Positions 42,834 through 55,112 of a stretch of DNA of 64,000 nt are shown piece by piece. The position numbers and the translations under genes were made by a program. Where the stretch lies: positions 868,001-932,000 of the forward strand of contig BQMF02000023.1 of assembly GCA_027922465.2 (NCBI GenBank), given 5' to 3'. Below the pieces are notes generated by a model, which was not told where the DNA came from, made no database searches, and saw only the letters and a list, made by a program, of their open reading frames with translations. Position 1 is the first letter of the stretch, and every line of letters begins with the position of its first letter. The DNA is from Turritopsis dohrnii. Taxonomy: Eukaryota > Cnidaria > Hydrozoa > Anthoathecata > Oceaniidae.

Positions 42834-45800
42834 TCATGTTGATTGGATATCATCCTTCATTTCCGATTCAATGAGTGTATTTAATCGAGTGACTTCCTCG
42901 ATGATGTCGATATCATCAATTCCATGAATCATGATCAATTCACGAATGGATCGATTTGTTTCTCGAAATGTTTCTTCATTTTCATTCTTATATTGTATCG
43001 TTGCTTTTCGTATGATCCCGTCTCGACTTGGAGCAATATCTTTGACGATACCATATTGATATAAACTCTTTAGGATCGACTCACGTTTCCGGAACAATAC
43101 GATATCTCCGACTTGTAAATGGTGATCGGTCTTGTACCATTTGGGATGATCCATTAGCAACGGTATGTGACATAAAAGCCAAACTTCAAACCAGGAATTG
43201 AATATTCTTTCATTCGCTTTCATTAACTTATTAGGATTTGCTGTGATGGTAACAGGACCAACTGGACTACGGTTGTTGTTGCGGCCAAGTAGTAGTCGGT
43301 TTGGTGTCAAAAGATCGCCGACTTCAAAATCCAATACGGTGTTACCAAGGGCTAATGGCATGTCATTAATACAGTTTGTGATTTCTGCTCCGACTGTCTC
43401 CCATTGTATGATCGACAATTTTTCACCTTGAAAGCTTTTCTCGATTGACTTTTTGACTTCCCTAATTTTTCGATTGTGTTCAGCTTTAGTTAAAATGATA
43501 GATTGTGATTTTTGTTTGATATCTTTGCGTCGTTTCATGCAGTTGACGAATTTCAACACGTAACCAAGTATGTGAGTAACTTTTTCAAAGCGATACTTGT
43601 TTGGATCTAAAACATACTTTGAAAATGTGTATCTCTTTCGGACTTCATCACCTTCTATGATTGAATGGGTGCTATGAGCAATCGCAGATATGATTGGCAA
43701 CTCCTTTTTGACTTCAATGATTTCATTACTTGTGAGGTTCAACTCTGATATTGATCTCATAGGCATGTTTTCGACTGGCAGTTTCATCCAATCATAACCG
43801 TTGATCCATACAGATGTTGAATTGATGCTATTGATATCGGCACATTTCCGAGTTCCAATGTCAGCAACCATGTTTACGGAGTCGATAAAATATCAATCCT
43901 GTGGTTCGGTGAATCGTCTAATTTCAATCACTCTATTACGAACCCATTGCCGCAGTGGCTTTTCATCATTTTGAATCCAGTGCAATACTATTTGGCTGTC
44001 AGATAATTTGTAGTGCTTCTTGTGATACTCTCCGAGTGCTCTCCGAACTACTTCACCAGAGTGCGCATTGAGTAGTGCGGCGATGAGCTCTGCACGTGGT
44101 TGAGAAGTCCCATCGGGAATGATTCTTGATCGCCCAAGGATAAGTTGACATGAGTATTCACCATTGCTTCTTTTAAATCTGATGTAAATGGCTGAGCATG
44201 CTATGTTTCGACTAGCATCTCCAAAATCGAGGGTTTCCATATTTAAATCGACTGCATCAACAGGGACGACTGCTCTCCTCCATCGAAGTGTCTTTAATTG
44301 TTGAATTGTTTCAAAGTTTGACAACCAAGTTGATCGTAGATCGTCAGGTATCTGATCATCCCAATCGAGTTTTCGATGAATGAGATCATGCAAATCAAGC
44401 TTCCTTGCGCTGACGATTGGAGTAACTTTCCCTGTTAAGTCACCAACTTTTGACACGCAATGCCTTCTGGTCAATCTATCTGGAATTTGCCTTGTGATTT
44501 CATCAATCTTCTTACGGCCTCTTATTCTCTTAGCAAAACACATCTCTCCAATAGCAACGCTTAGCACATCATCTTTGGTGAACCATTTCATTCCACCTAC
44601 GCTTATACTCTTATTGTCATCTGATAACTTCTCTAGCGGATCCTCACCAGAAAACGAGATTCCTTTCAAACTGAATCCACCTCTGTTCAACACTATCTCC
44701 AACTCATCTGCCCTTGTCTTTGCTAACTTTAATGTGCTCTCTCCCGACATACAATCGTCAACATAAATATCTTTGCGAATAACTCTAGCTACTTTTGGAT
44801 ACATTGATTCTGAAAATTTAGCTGTCTGCCGCAAACCTCGTTCGGCCTGATTACCACTAGACTTGACACCATAAATCAATGTTTTTATAACTTTTTCTTG
44901 TGGGTCTTTCTCAGGATTTAGCTCGTTAACCCATAAGTATCTTTGAAAACACCAATCTTCTTCTCGCAACTTAACAGTGTTATACATCTTTTGTATATCT
45001 GTATGATATCCTATTTTATGAGTGAACCATCGAATAAGTATTTCCTGAAGTCGATTCATATTGTTTCGACCTTTCGCAATTACATCATTCAAACTATATC
45101 CAGAGTCGGTCGGTTGGGATGCGTCGAACACTAGACGGCACGGTGTATTTAGAGAACTTTCTTTCCAAACAGCCCTCCATGGTATGTAGTTTCTGGCACT
45201 GTCTTCCTGTAACATTTTTTGCTGCTTTGACGATAAATTGGAAACGTAATCCACATGACCAAGTAACTGAAGTTTAGCCTCTGATGCAATGACATCACTT
45301 TTATCTTTTTCATTTTTGTTGAGTTTCTTGATTTGTTGATTGAGTGTTTTCAGAGCTTTGTGGCGGTTTGGAACGAGTCTTAATCTTGGTTCTTGTGTGA
45401 ATGGTAGTGAGGCAATAGTACATCTGTTATCAATATCCACCACAACAGATCTGTCAATGATGTTTTGCTCTACTTCCTCCCTTATGCTAATTTCTTCTAG
45501 ACTATCGTGATTTTTGCACTCTATGCAGCTTCTGCACTTAACACATCAATAGGATATATTCGTACCAGCTGCTTCACACTCTTCATGCAGTCTGACATGT
45601 TGACTAAGATGAGATTTACTGGAAATTTTTGAACTGAAATGAAGATCGATATCATTGGATTTATAGCCAAGCACACTGATGTCGGGATTTATTTGATATC
45701 CTTGATGATAAAGTGATAGTTGATTGCAGAGGAAGGTTGATGAATTGTTGCTTTTAACATGAAAATGATTTTCGATTTGGGTGAATAATTCATGTGGACC

Positions 45801-48203
45801 GCCAATTACTCCAGTAGAACCATCTGAATTAGTGAATACCGATTCATAAATCGTGAGTCCAGAGGGTAGTTGGAATATTTGTTGAGGATGATATCTGAGG
45901 CACTTGATACCAACCATGAAGTCGACACTACCTCCGACAACATTCGGTAACTTGGGAAGGTTTGATATTTTTCCACCTTGTAATTGATATGCGTTTTGAA
46001 TATCTTTTTCAACTCTGCCTTTTAGTGGGTATTCAGGAAAAGTTGCTGTTATCGTATCCAACAAAATGCCAGTCATAGTAGCTGTTCCACCATTGTGTAG
46101 CGGTAACTGAACTGTGTATATTCCATGAGGTGATTGAGTCTTCAGTTCCCCAACTCCACCAATGTCAACTGGCCCACTATACTCCTGCACTGCTCTATTG
46201 TAAATACGATCAATCGCAGATTTTTTTGAAACAAAATCACCACATCCAGTATCGAAGAAGATGTTGTAGCACTGACCATCAACTCGTATCGTTTGCAGCT
46301 GATATATGCCTTTGTCTTGTATGATGTCGGAATCATTATCTTTTTTTCCATGTCTGATGATGGTGTTTTTATTGTGAGATTTGTAAAAAAACGATAGGGC
46401 AATATTTCTAGAGAATTCTGGTAAATCAGCAGATTTTTGTCGAAGGATAAATCTATCTTTATACTTAGCAAGCAGATTTCTATTCTCCAAACTATCTTTG
46501 TGATCTTCACATACCAGAAAGTGTTTCTTTTGTGGGTACTTTTGATGTCCTGGGTGTTGGCAAACGAAATCTCTTTGACATCTTCCTTCTCTATGCTTCT
46601 CATCTCTAGCTAATGCACCTGGTAACAAACACTGGAAACATAATCCCTTTTTCTTCACTTCTCTAAATCTCTCCTGAGGGGTCATTCTGACAAATTTTTC
46701 GCAAGCAAAATACTGCACTACTTTCATTCCAGCAGGGCCTGATGTAGCAACATGCCCATTCTCACCACAGATATAACATTTGGTAATTTCTCTGTACTCA
46801 TTGCTCTGATAACCTGCATGATGAACTCTTCCTGATGAACCTTTCTCTGGTTTGTCGCTATCCACTTTGTACCACACTAACATTCTCTGCTGTTGAATTC
46901 GATATTCTTTTTCCAAAAACTCAACAAACCTTCTCCACAAAGCCTCATCTTCTAAAACTTCATCACAAATACTGTCTAACCATTTAGTCATTCTCTCATC
47001 CCCAATCCTTTTGTAGATATGCTCAAGAGTGTCCCCATTATACAACTTTGACTCTATATTATGATTTTGCGCTAACTTGATCAAATCTTTAATAAGGTTT
47101 ATAATCTTACTGAGAGCTTCTGATATTCGCTCAGAATTTCTGAATTTCCAAATTGATTCTATGTTATTCAATTGTTCAAGTTTTTTACTAAGCATAATCT
47201 TGGGATTCCCATAAGTGCGTTTTAGTCTTATCCAAATTTCCTCTATATCATCCACTGATTGAACTAGCATTAATGCAGGATTTTCAAGATGATTGTTTTT
47301 TAGCATGTCAGATAATAATCGTTTTGGCGTTGTTTTTAAATACAGCTTTTCAAAATTGGTTTTGAAGGTATAAATATCCATACTGGAATCGAAGTCCTTG
47401 AATTTCCCAAGTTTTATATTTAGCTTGCTTTCCTTGAACAATTTTTCCTTATCAAGATCACGTTTAATAGTTTCAGCCTTCACAGTCTTTTCGTAATCGC
47501 ACATCATAGAAGATATAACTTTATACCTTTTAATTGCTTCATCTTCATCACCATCATTATCACCTTGCTCGGTCAGCTGGGATATCTTGATACATAACTG
47601 GTTAAGATTTTGTTTTAGGCTTGGGATATCCTCTTTTCTTCTTTGGATATTTTCATCGGACAAAAGGTTTAAATCCACGTCTATCTCTGTTTCCTAATCG
47701 TTCAGCATTCTGATGATATCATCCATCAGGAACTTGAAGCATTTCTCTTCTTTTGCTTTCTTCTCTTGGGATATAGCAAAATTTGTCATTCGAAACTGAT
47801 GTCGTTGACCATTTCCATCACTCAAGAATGCTTTGATATCCAACATTACTCTTTCACATGTTTTGCTGTACCTTGAATCGAAATCGCTGCAAATACGTTT
47901 CATTTGGTTGACTTTACGACGATACAAGGTTCGTAAATCATTCATCTTTTGTAACGTGATATCTATGTCCTCCAAAGACATAATATTTGAAATTGGGTTT
48001 TCGTCAATAAAATCCGATATATCTTCCGATAAAGTCTGCACGTCCAGCACCACTTCATCCATTTTTGAATTGACAGAATCTTGAAAGTGCAAGTCAGAAA
48101 GTTCAGCTACACCGGGATCAGAGTCTTTATCTTCCTTCATGCCTTCACTGTGAAGTAAACCGTAGTCCAATCTCTGAGTAATCCGTGAGCTTCTCCTCAT
48201 CAA
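42834..48203 (-). pseudogene. BEL/Pao gag-pol polyprotein: three stops, integrase core deleted
   Basis: From about 48203: gag with a helical N part and a CCHC-like block (CYICGENGH, then GLCFQCL), an aspartic protease (NIFFDTGCGDFVS), RT from 45443 (YIPWRAVWKESS, RLVFDASQ, catalytic IYVDDCMSG), RNase H (FGDASRNIACSAIYI), then the integrase region. The frame is unbroken over 5.3 kb except for in-frame TAG (47691), TGA (45543) and TGA (43890). In the integrase, the linker LTKAEHN joins directly to RKIREVKKSIEKSF, so the zinc finger and catalytic core are missing in frame. The C-terminal DUF5641-like part is intact (VGDIVLFRKRES). It cannot act autonomously. Confidence 0.85.
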
Positions 48204-48314
48204 TACTTGCTTTGAATCAGGATTTCATGAACAATAGTTGAATATTACTGTTTTGAATGTGGAGTTTTTCGGCTCTCCGACGGGGAAATGAATACACAGT
48301 ATATGTGGTATATG

Positions 48315-51300
48315 CAGCCTTTCTAATTCAGAACTTTTTACTTCGGCAAAAAAGTGCCGACGCAAAACATGTCATATCAATTCTACGTCGGCAAATGTGG
48401 ATTTCACGTCGGCAATTTTTAATCCATTTGAAATATATATATTTGCTTACATCTCCGCTACCACAGTATCGAACTGTGAACGGAAATTTACAGTAATTGA
48501 ATTGGAGAGTTAAAACAAAGGCATGTATTTATCATTTAGGAATAAAAATGAAGTACAAGGAATAAGAACGAAGCTTTCAATTTTCACGGATAGGAAAGCG
48601 AAAACATAAAAAGAAATCAAATTTATTGCCCTCAAAATTTCGTTTTTTGACAACGAATTTCTTATTTTTTCTCCCAAAGAATTTTATCATCTGTTGAAAA
48701 CTCGCAAAATGAGAAATTTCGCAAAATGAGAAATTTAAATGAAGACACAATCAATAGCTTTAGTAGTTCACGTATACAAAAATCAAAGTAACGCTCTTTT
48801 ATAAATGAGGAAATAAACTAATAAAACCCGTGAGTAAAACAGCTTTAAAGCAATATCACTTCTACTCAGTGTCATTATCTGAAGAAGACCATTCACTTCC
48901 ATCGCTTGAAATATCAGACAAATCGATACTAATATCTGTTTCATCATCGCTGCTGCTAATCATAACCATCGCTTGGTGCTGCTTCTTTTGCCGGTTCGGC
49001 CGTTTGTGCTTGGCATATCCTCCTAACCTTCTTTTAGACTTTCGAATGGAACCATCAGGATATTCCTCCATAAATGAAATGATCGCCCGTTCATAACGTC
49101 TAGGATCAAAATTTCGATCGCTCCTTACGCGAAGAATTGCTTGTTGCGTTTCGTTTTTCAATCGAAGGCTGAAAAAAGATAAAGAACTGATGAATATACT
49201 TTATTTTAAAGACTTGATCATCAAATTGATTGATAATGACAAATTAATTTTTCATATGCAATATTGTTATAGCTGCTCTATAAATAGTCTTACCGATCTC
49301 TAGTCATCATTTTAGCAAATGTAGAAAATACTCTTTCAACTTCTGCATTTGAAATTGGCAAAACGATACATATCTCTACCAGTTGAAGGACATTCGATAG
49401 GTTTAACTCATCTTCTGAATTGAAAATTTGTGGCCAGCACTTCTTGGGATTAATGTTAGCCATAAACTTTGTGACATGAGTGTAAAGAGTTGTTACCTCA
49501 GTGGCTGAAAAGGAAAAAAAAACGTATCATAATAAACAAAAATTAATCTGAATAAATTTTCAAATAAAACTAAAAAATTAAACTAACACAAACGACATTT
49601 CATGAAACCGTTTGCTTCAAGTGGCTCTTTAAAGTGATCATTGAGTGTATTGCACGCTTCTAATAGATGAGCTTCCTCTATATTCTGGTATGACTTTGTA
49701 TCCAGAAGTTTTGCCGCTGATGTGAAAACGGGATCTTCACTGATGAACGACAATCGCTTCTTCAAAGCTTCACCCAGTGCTGGCAGAACAACATTAAGAT
49801 CATGGAATACTTTATCGAGCGCGTCCTCTATTTTGCCACTCATAGTATAGCCTGCAAACGTAGCTACTCCCTCGCAAGGAGGTTCCCGGCGGGTAGAGCG
49901 ACTTAAACTCACACCCTCTGAATCGAATTCAATTTTTGGCATAACTTCGACATTTAACGTGGGAAAAAGCGATTGATCTTTGAGAATCGCAACTCCTTTC
50001 TCTGCAAATTTAGCCAGCAACCTCGTCACATGCTTCATTGTTACCTCTATAGTAGTAACTGCCTCTGGTAAAAGTAGATCCGTAGACTGGAGAACTAAAG
50101 ACGTCGGCTTAATCATATTCAAGATATCCACTTTAGTTGCTTGGAAGAACAAAGTAACGAGACTAGAGCAGGACGAAAGTACTCCTTTTAGACGAGGGAC
50201 CTCTTTTTTCATGGTAGCGTTGTATGGATCTGATATCTGATTATTCAAATATGCTAATAGCAAACTTAAATTAATAAGAAAAGCTTCTAGTGCATCCGAT
50301 TGATGTGCGACCCATCTTGTTCCACTTGGACGTTTGTAGCGGTGATACGAAGTCTCCATGACTCTGGCTTGCTTCTTAAAAAGCCGCCACTTCAGATTAG
50401 CTCGTTTAAACAAATAATAAACAAGTTCTAGCTGTTTTTCCGCATCTTCATTCAACATAGACTGCTTAAAGGCATCGTGAATAGCTAGTTCGAGTTTATG
50501 CGAAATACATAAAATTTGAATCAGCCACTCTCCAATGTCGCCTTTTTCTAGGTTATACAGGACTTTGTTTGTATTGGTCCCATCCGTGCCTAATCCAATT
50601 TCATGAAACTTTCTATCAATCAACAGTTTTGCTTTCTTTACGGCGTCGTCAAGACTTTTTTTAAGGCCATGGGCACCAGCATCATCGGGTTGCTCAAGAG
50701 ATAAGACATCAAATTTTGCTTTGCCCTTATCACATGTCTTGATAACATAAAGCTCTTTTTCATCCATGGTCTTGGCACTTGAAGAACCATCTGTAAGAAT
50801 ACTGAAATACGTTCGTTCACCACTATTCAACGGTTCAGTGATATTTTCATCGACGATTGCATTGGCGAGATAGACGAGCATTTCTTGAGCAGCGGTTTTA
50901 TTCAAATAACCTGTACCGATATCAACGTTGAAAATTTCTTTTTCAAAGCGAATTAGTTCTTCATAAAATTTCAGAGACTTGTTATTCACTGTTAGAAAAT
51001 GAATTAGCTGAAATTTCTTAATTAACTGTTCCTTTTCGGTTTTGTTAAGTTTTCTAATATGCTCAACAATTGATTTCTCCTGCGATAAAGATGTTGCAAG
51101 CTTTTGAGCTTTAGTTGCTGTTGTTTTTTCACGTAATCTTTTCACAGCGGTTGCATGTACAGAACTTTTTAAATGATCATTGGCGTTATTTTTCTTTATC
51201 ACATTACTTCCACTCACCCATCTTTGAACAATAGTTTTGACATTTCCTTTTAGTTGTTTGAGTTCCTCCGGCTTTTCTCCATAAAACTCACTGCATAATA

Positions 51301-52080
51301 AACATTTAATCTTCGTTACCTTGGTCAAGTCTGAACTATCGTCACACATGTACTCAAATTCTCTGAATCCCCATTTCTGGGCAACTGAAAGTTTTACCAT
51401 CTTTTTGACTGAAGAGGATGAAAATTGTATCAACAACTTATCAAAACATGTTCGGACTGATGCATTCGATTCGAATGATTTTATATCAAAAACGTCAATG
51501 CAATGTCTTCAAAATACTTACAAACTTCCTTTCTTTACGTCTACATCGCACAAAGAAGGTCATTAATTATTCATCATGTTATGCCTGTTATTTGAAAAGG
51601 AAGAAAAAAATGTCTACAACTGGTGTTCATTATGCATTGCAAAGTACTTCGAACATTTGCTCCGAACACTAATCTCAAGTGTGTTATTGCGTAAAGATTC
51701 ATTCAGTTTCAATTTGCACAAGTGATGGAGAGTGAAATTATGTAAATGCTTCTTTTGTTATGTTTCACAACAATGTTTATTATTTACGAATAAAAATTTT
51801 TTGTAAGGTCGCGTAAATCACGCATTACATTTGTCCCGTGTAAATCATGCTATAACTCTAGATGGTTATGCAAGCTGTGGATATCACGAACGCGTTCGCG
51901 AAATGGTTATAAGAGACAACTTCAAGGTCTTCAAGGGAAAGAAAATATTTTCAAATTTTTATATAATTGCAAAAAAAATTTGCGTCGGCAATATTTTGCC
52001 GACGTAGCTTTGCGATTTCGTCATTTACCTCGGCATTTACCTCGGCATATGCCGAGTGCCGACGCCAATTAGAAAGGCTG
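48315..52080 (-). mobile_element. inner hAT element, 3,766 bp, apparently complete
   Basis: Termini CAGCCTTTCTAATT and its exact inverse are flanked by TATATG (48309-48314, 52081-52086), a 6-bp duplication confirmed by the empty site in the sister LTR at 42349-42354. Subterminal copies of GTCGGCA/TGCCGAC occur at both ends (48345-48415, 51970-52065), probable transposase-binding words. It encodes one spliced transposase without visible lesions. The 6-bp duplication resembles what is reported for hAT6 groups. Confidence 0.9.
48862..51400 (-). CDS. hAT transposase (KIAA1586-like), three exons, intact
   Basis: I start at ATG 51400 (MVKLSVAQKWGF); upstream codons in this frame lack ATG. Exon 1 is 51400-49594, exon 2 49504-49294, exon 3 49168-48862, all with GT-AG introns that keep frame. 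A CLLC…HLKSSVH finger lies near residue 30-75. Catalytic-region text is FSILTDGSSSAKTMDEKE and IGLGTDGTNTNKV; the dimerisation motif SNAEVERVFSTFAKMM spans exons 2 and 3 with LRLKNETQQAILRVR. The C terminus is basic then acidic (MISSSDDETDIS). Length is about 775 codons with no stop or slip. This is the only transposase in the window that looks able to work. Confidence 0.85.
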
Positions 52081-54268
52081 TATATGTGATGTAACATTAA
52101 TGTTCAAAACTGAAATACAAAATACAAAATACAAAGTACAAACATTCAAAACTGAATGAAATAATACATAACTACAATCTTTGACAAAACCTAAGTGATT
52201 AAATTATAAGAAACATACCAGTTTGCCACATACACTAGTTGAAAAATTGAAAATTGAGTAGGTACAGTATTGATTTGAGTGAACTCATCTGCGTTGAAAA
52301 GATGACTGATGAAACAAAAAACGTGTAAAAGTGTAAATTGAATTACAAAAATTACACAATACACAAATGACTAATTAAAGAACAAAAGTAAGTTATATAT
52401 TACGTAAAAACAAAGTAGACATTGAAGACATTAGTAGACAAACAAAGTAGACATTGGACAGAGTACAAAGTACAACTACATGACTGACATATACAATACA
52501 TATACACTGAATTACGTATGAAATTTTGGGAATGCACTCTACAATTTCCTTTGTAACTACTGAATTACGTCCGGAACCGTGCTCTTCCACATTTTCACCA
52601 AATAAAAGTGTACAAACAAAGTTTCGAAAGAAATTTTTCAAAGCAGCGAGACTGTGTGCCTGAAACCGGGTACCTCCCACCTTGGTGAATCGTAAAGCAA
52701 TGAGATTCAGTTTATATGCAAGTAACTGATAGAGAGACCAACACTTCCCACTATACTTGAACAGACGAAATAGGGTATCTAAATGGCTTTTAATTTGTTC
52801 AAAAGAGTCATTTGCCATGTAACTGTCCTTCATCACAAGCTCTAGTCGATGGTTCAAGCAGTGGACTTTCGGCACATCCCAACCAGCTAGCTCAACGATG
52901 CGAGTAAGAGCGCCTGAAGTTTCGCCGAAGTTAACTGACGCCCCATCTGCAACTAAACAAATTATTTTTTTCATATACGCATCTTCTTCAAAGTATGTTT
53001 CTAAGGCATCAATCATTGCATTAAAAGTTCCTTCACCTGACCCTCCACCAAAATCCTTCAAACGCTGGCATTTCAACAAAAATGTAACGGGTATGCACCC
53101 TTTCCACCCATTCGCTAATAGCTTTAAGTACACTAATTCTTTCGCTTCTGAGGTCTTCCTGGCTTCACTTGCATCTCCAGAAACTGAAACAAATTTGCTT
53201 GCATTACATTGGTTTTTAATCTCTGATGATATAACATCACATAATATTGCAGCTAATTCTGTTGCTGTGTGAGAATTAAGTTTGTCGCATGCTGACATCC
53301 GTACGCCACTTTCTTTCTGCAAGTTCACGAGACTTGCAAATTTGGTGAATGTCAACTCTTCCTCCAGCATCATCAGCATAGTTCGAAATAGAATGCGATA
53401 ATACCCCTTGGAACTACTAATAATCACATCATCTACTCGCTGCTGTTTCGTAGCACTACTTGATAAATCTTCTTCAGTATTAGCTGCGGTAGGTGTAACT
53501 CCAGTGATTTTTTCTTTACACCAGTTGTGAAGCGATGAACTCGTCCCAACATGTCGAGAGAATGATCCGGGATGTACATAATAAACTTTATCTCGATAGT
53601 AAGTTATGGATTTTAATACACTTCCTTTGAGGTTACGATACCTCGCTTCTCGCATAAGCTCATTATACTCAACTGAGGAACAAAATTTGCATAAGGCTGA
53701 AACAACCTTGCCGTTTTCCGTTTCTATGTCAAAATCGTTGGCAAAAGGCCATTTGTTAAAAGTAGAAACAGATACGGTTTCTTGTTTCAACATCTTCACC
53801 ATATGAAGTACAGAACCGTAAAGTTGAACTGTAAAGTTCTGTCAGTTTCCCCATGAGAGTTTATGTTCGAAAATAAACAGATCAGATTAAAAAGTAGATG
53901 GTTTCCATATGGAACTACATTCTTCTTAGTACATTAATGTGTTTAATTGATCCGTTGTGAAAACCAGGTATTAAATTTAATTTTGATACTCGGAAGATGT
54001 CACCTGCAAAAGTTTCATTATTATAGAAAATATTAAAGAGATCAGTATAATAGATCAGTAGATCAGTATAATAATATTCAGTATAATAATATTCACGATT
54101 ACTGAAAATATCTCACGATGTCTGTTCGGTATATTTTGTGGTTTGCTGTTTCTGTAAGCAACAACAATTTTTTTACGTGCACGATTTTTCGTGAACGTGT
54201 TATATCTTTTGCGTGCACGGTACGTACACGGACACGAGCGTGCACGTAATTTTTCAAGCCCTGGTCGG

Positions 54269-55016
54269 TATAGTCTAATATCTGACTCATCATTATTTAT
54301 CGGTTCATCATTTACACGATAAACGCTTGGATTACTTTCACATGGAGTGCTTCTGGGTTTACATTGGTCGAATCCGAATTTCTTGAGTATGTTGGCCAGA
54401 TAGCGAGATTGGGACATTGATATTCCATCTTTTGTGACATCGAAGTCGATTCCAAGGAATGAAGATAACTCTCCAAGATCTTTCATGTTGAAACGTCTAT
54501 TCAATTCCAATTTAAGCGATTTTATCAAATCTTCTGAGCTTGATACTATAATTATATCATCGACCCAAACTAACAAAATACTAATTTCATTATTCTCTAT
54601 CTTGTAAAATACACATGGGTTTGCAGTTGATTGAACAAAGTTCATTTCAGTTAAATATTGTTGGAGTAGATTGTTCCAGTTACGGCCACTTTGTTTTAGC
54701 CCATAAAGTGACTTGTTGAGTTTCCATACAAGGTTGGTATCTTGGTGTTTGAACCCTTCTGGCTGTTCGACAAATACTTCACATTCGATTGGTGCATGGA
54801 GATAGGCTCCTTTTACATCCATTTGGTGCATCTTCCAATCGTTTTGTATGGCTAGTTGTGTGAGAATACGTACGGATTCCATTCTTGCTGTCGGCGAAAA
54901 AGTTTCAGTATAGTCTATACCTTCTTTTTGACTGTACCCTTTTGCTACATATCGGGCTTTATAGGTAGGGTTCTCTGGGTCTCCTTTGATTGTGTATACC
55001 CATTTTGAAAGAAAGA
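54269..55016 (-). pseudogene. Copia reverse transcriptase, 5'-truncated
   Basis: The frame reads SKWVYTIKGDPENPTYKARY, GIDYTETFSPTARMESVR, DVKGAYLHAPIECEVFV, SLYGLKQSGRNW and LLVWVDDIIIV, the Copia RT series with the catalytic WVDD. It continues to NNDESDIRLYR at the hAT junction and resumes at 39868. Integrase, protease and gag are missing beyond about 55016. No stop lies inside this part. Confidence 0.85.
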
Positions 55017-55112
55017 AGTAACAAGGCAGCAAAAAAGACCAACAATGGTATTATCTTGTTTCTTTTTCTTTGTGATATTTTTTCTGTGTGTTCTCTTTTG
55101 CAAGAAAGTGAT

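Larger units (their letters stand above)
42298..52543 (-). mobile_element. BEL/Pao LTR retrotransposon, 10.2 kb with nested hAT
   Basis: Two LTRs beginning TGTGGAG and ending CTCTACA on the plus strand (42298-42811; 48258-52543, the latter containing a hAT) flank a gag-pol region read on the minus strand. ATTTC occurs on both outer sides (42293-42297, 52544-52548), a 5-bp duplication. A purine tract GTGTGGGGGAG precedes the 3' LTR. I counted only about three differences between the LTRs by eye, so the insertion looks recent. It sits in exon 1 of the outer hAT transposase. Confidence 0.9.
48258..52543 (-). repeat. BEL LTR interrupted by the inner hAT
   Basis: LTR sequence at 48258-48314 and 52081-52543 is collinear with 42298-42811, with TATATG duplicated around the inserted hAT. 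Confidence 0.9.
40617..53802 (-). pseudogene. transposase gene of the outer hAT, interrupted by the BEL element
   Basis: Exon 1 runs 53802-52544, is cut by the BEL insertion and resumes at 42297-41593; exon 2 is about 41405-41053 and exon 3 40841-40617. The N terminus has a CxxC…HxxxxxC/H finger (ALCKFCSS … HNWC). Catalytic-region text includes VSGDASEARKTSEAKELVY, LVADGASVNFGETSG and KVHCLNHRLELV; the dimerisation motif SSVVERGFSTLRRVLRENRL is in exon 2. Exon 3 is an acidic tail. The splice junctions (AAG|GT, AAG|GT) keep frame. Apart from the BEL insertion I see no lesion. It is related to KIAA1586-like hATs and to the inner hAT. Confidence 0.8.
39874..54263 (-). mobile_element. outer hAT element, 14.4 kb including nested insertions
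   Basis: The termini are CAAGGCTTGAAAAATTA at 39874 and, inverted, CAGGGCTTGAAAAATTA ending at 54263, with one mismatch. Both sides are flanked by GTCGG (39869-39873, 54264-54268), giving a 5-bp duplication, unusual for hAT (8 bp) but reported for hAT5 groups. Subterminal CGTGCACG/CGTACACG words crowd both ends (39900-40025, 54168-54248). Without the nested BEL element it would be about 4.1 kb. It splits the Copia polyprotein exactly between RT and RNase H. Confidence 0.85.

Noticed and set aside
45443..45546. Programmed stop-codon readthrough or recoded TGA in the BEL polyprotein
   Set aside because: Two other stops of the same element, one of them TAG, lie in domains where no family uses readthrough; deamination explains all three.
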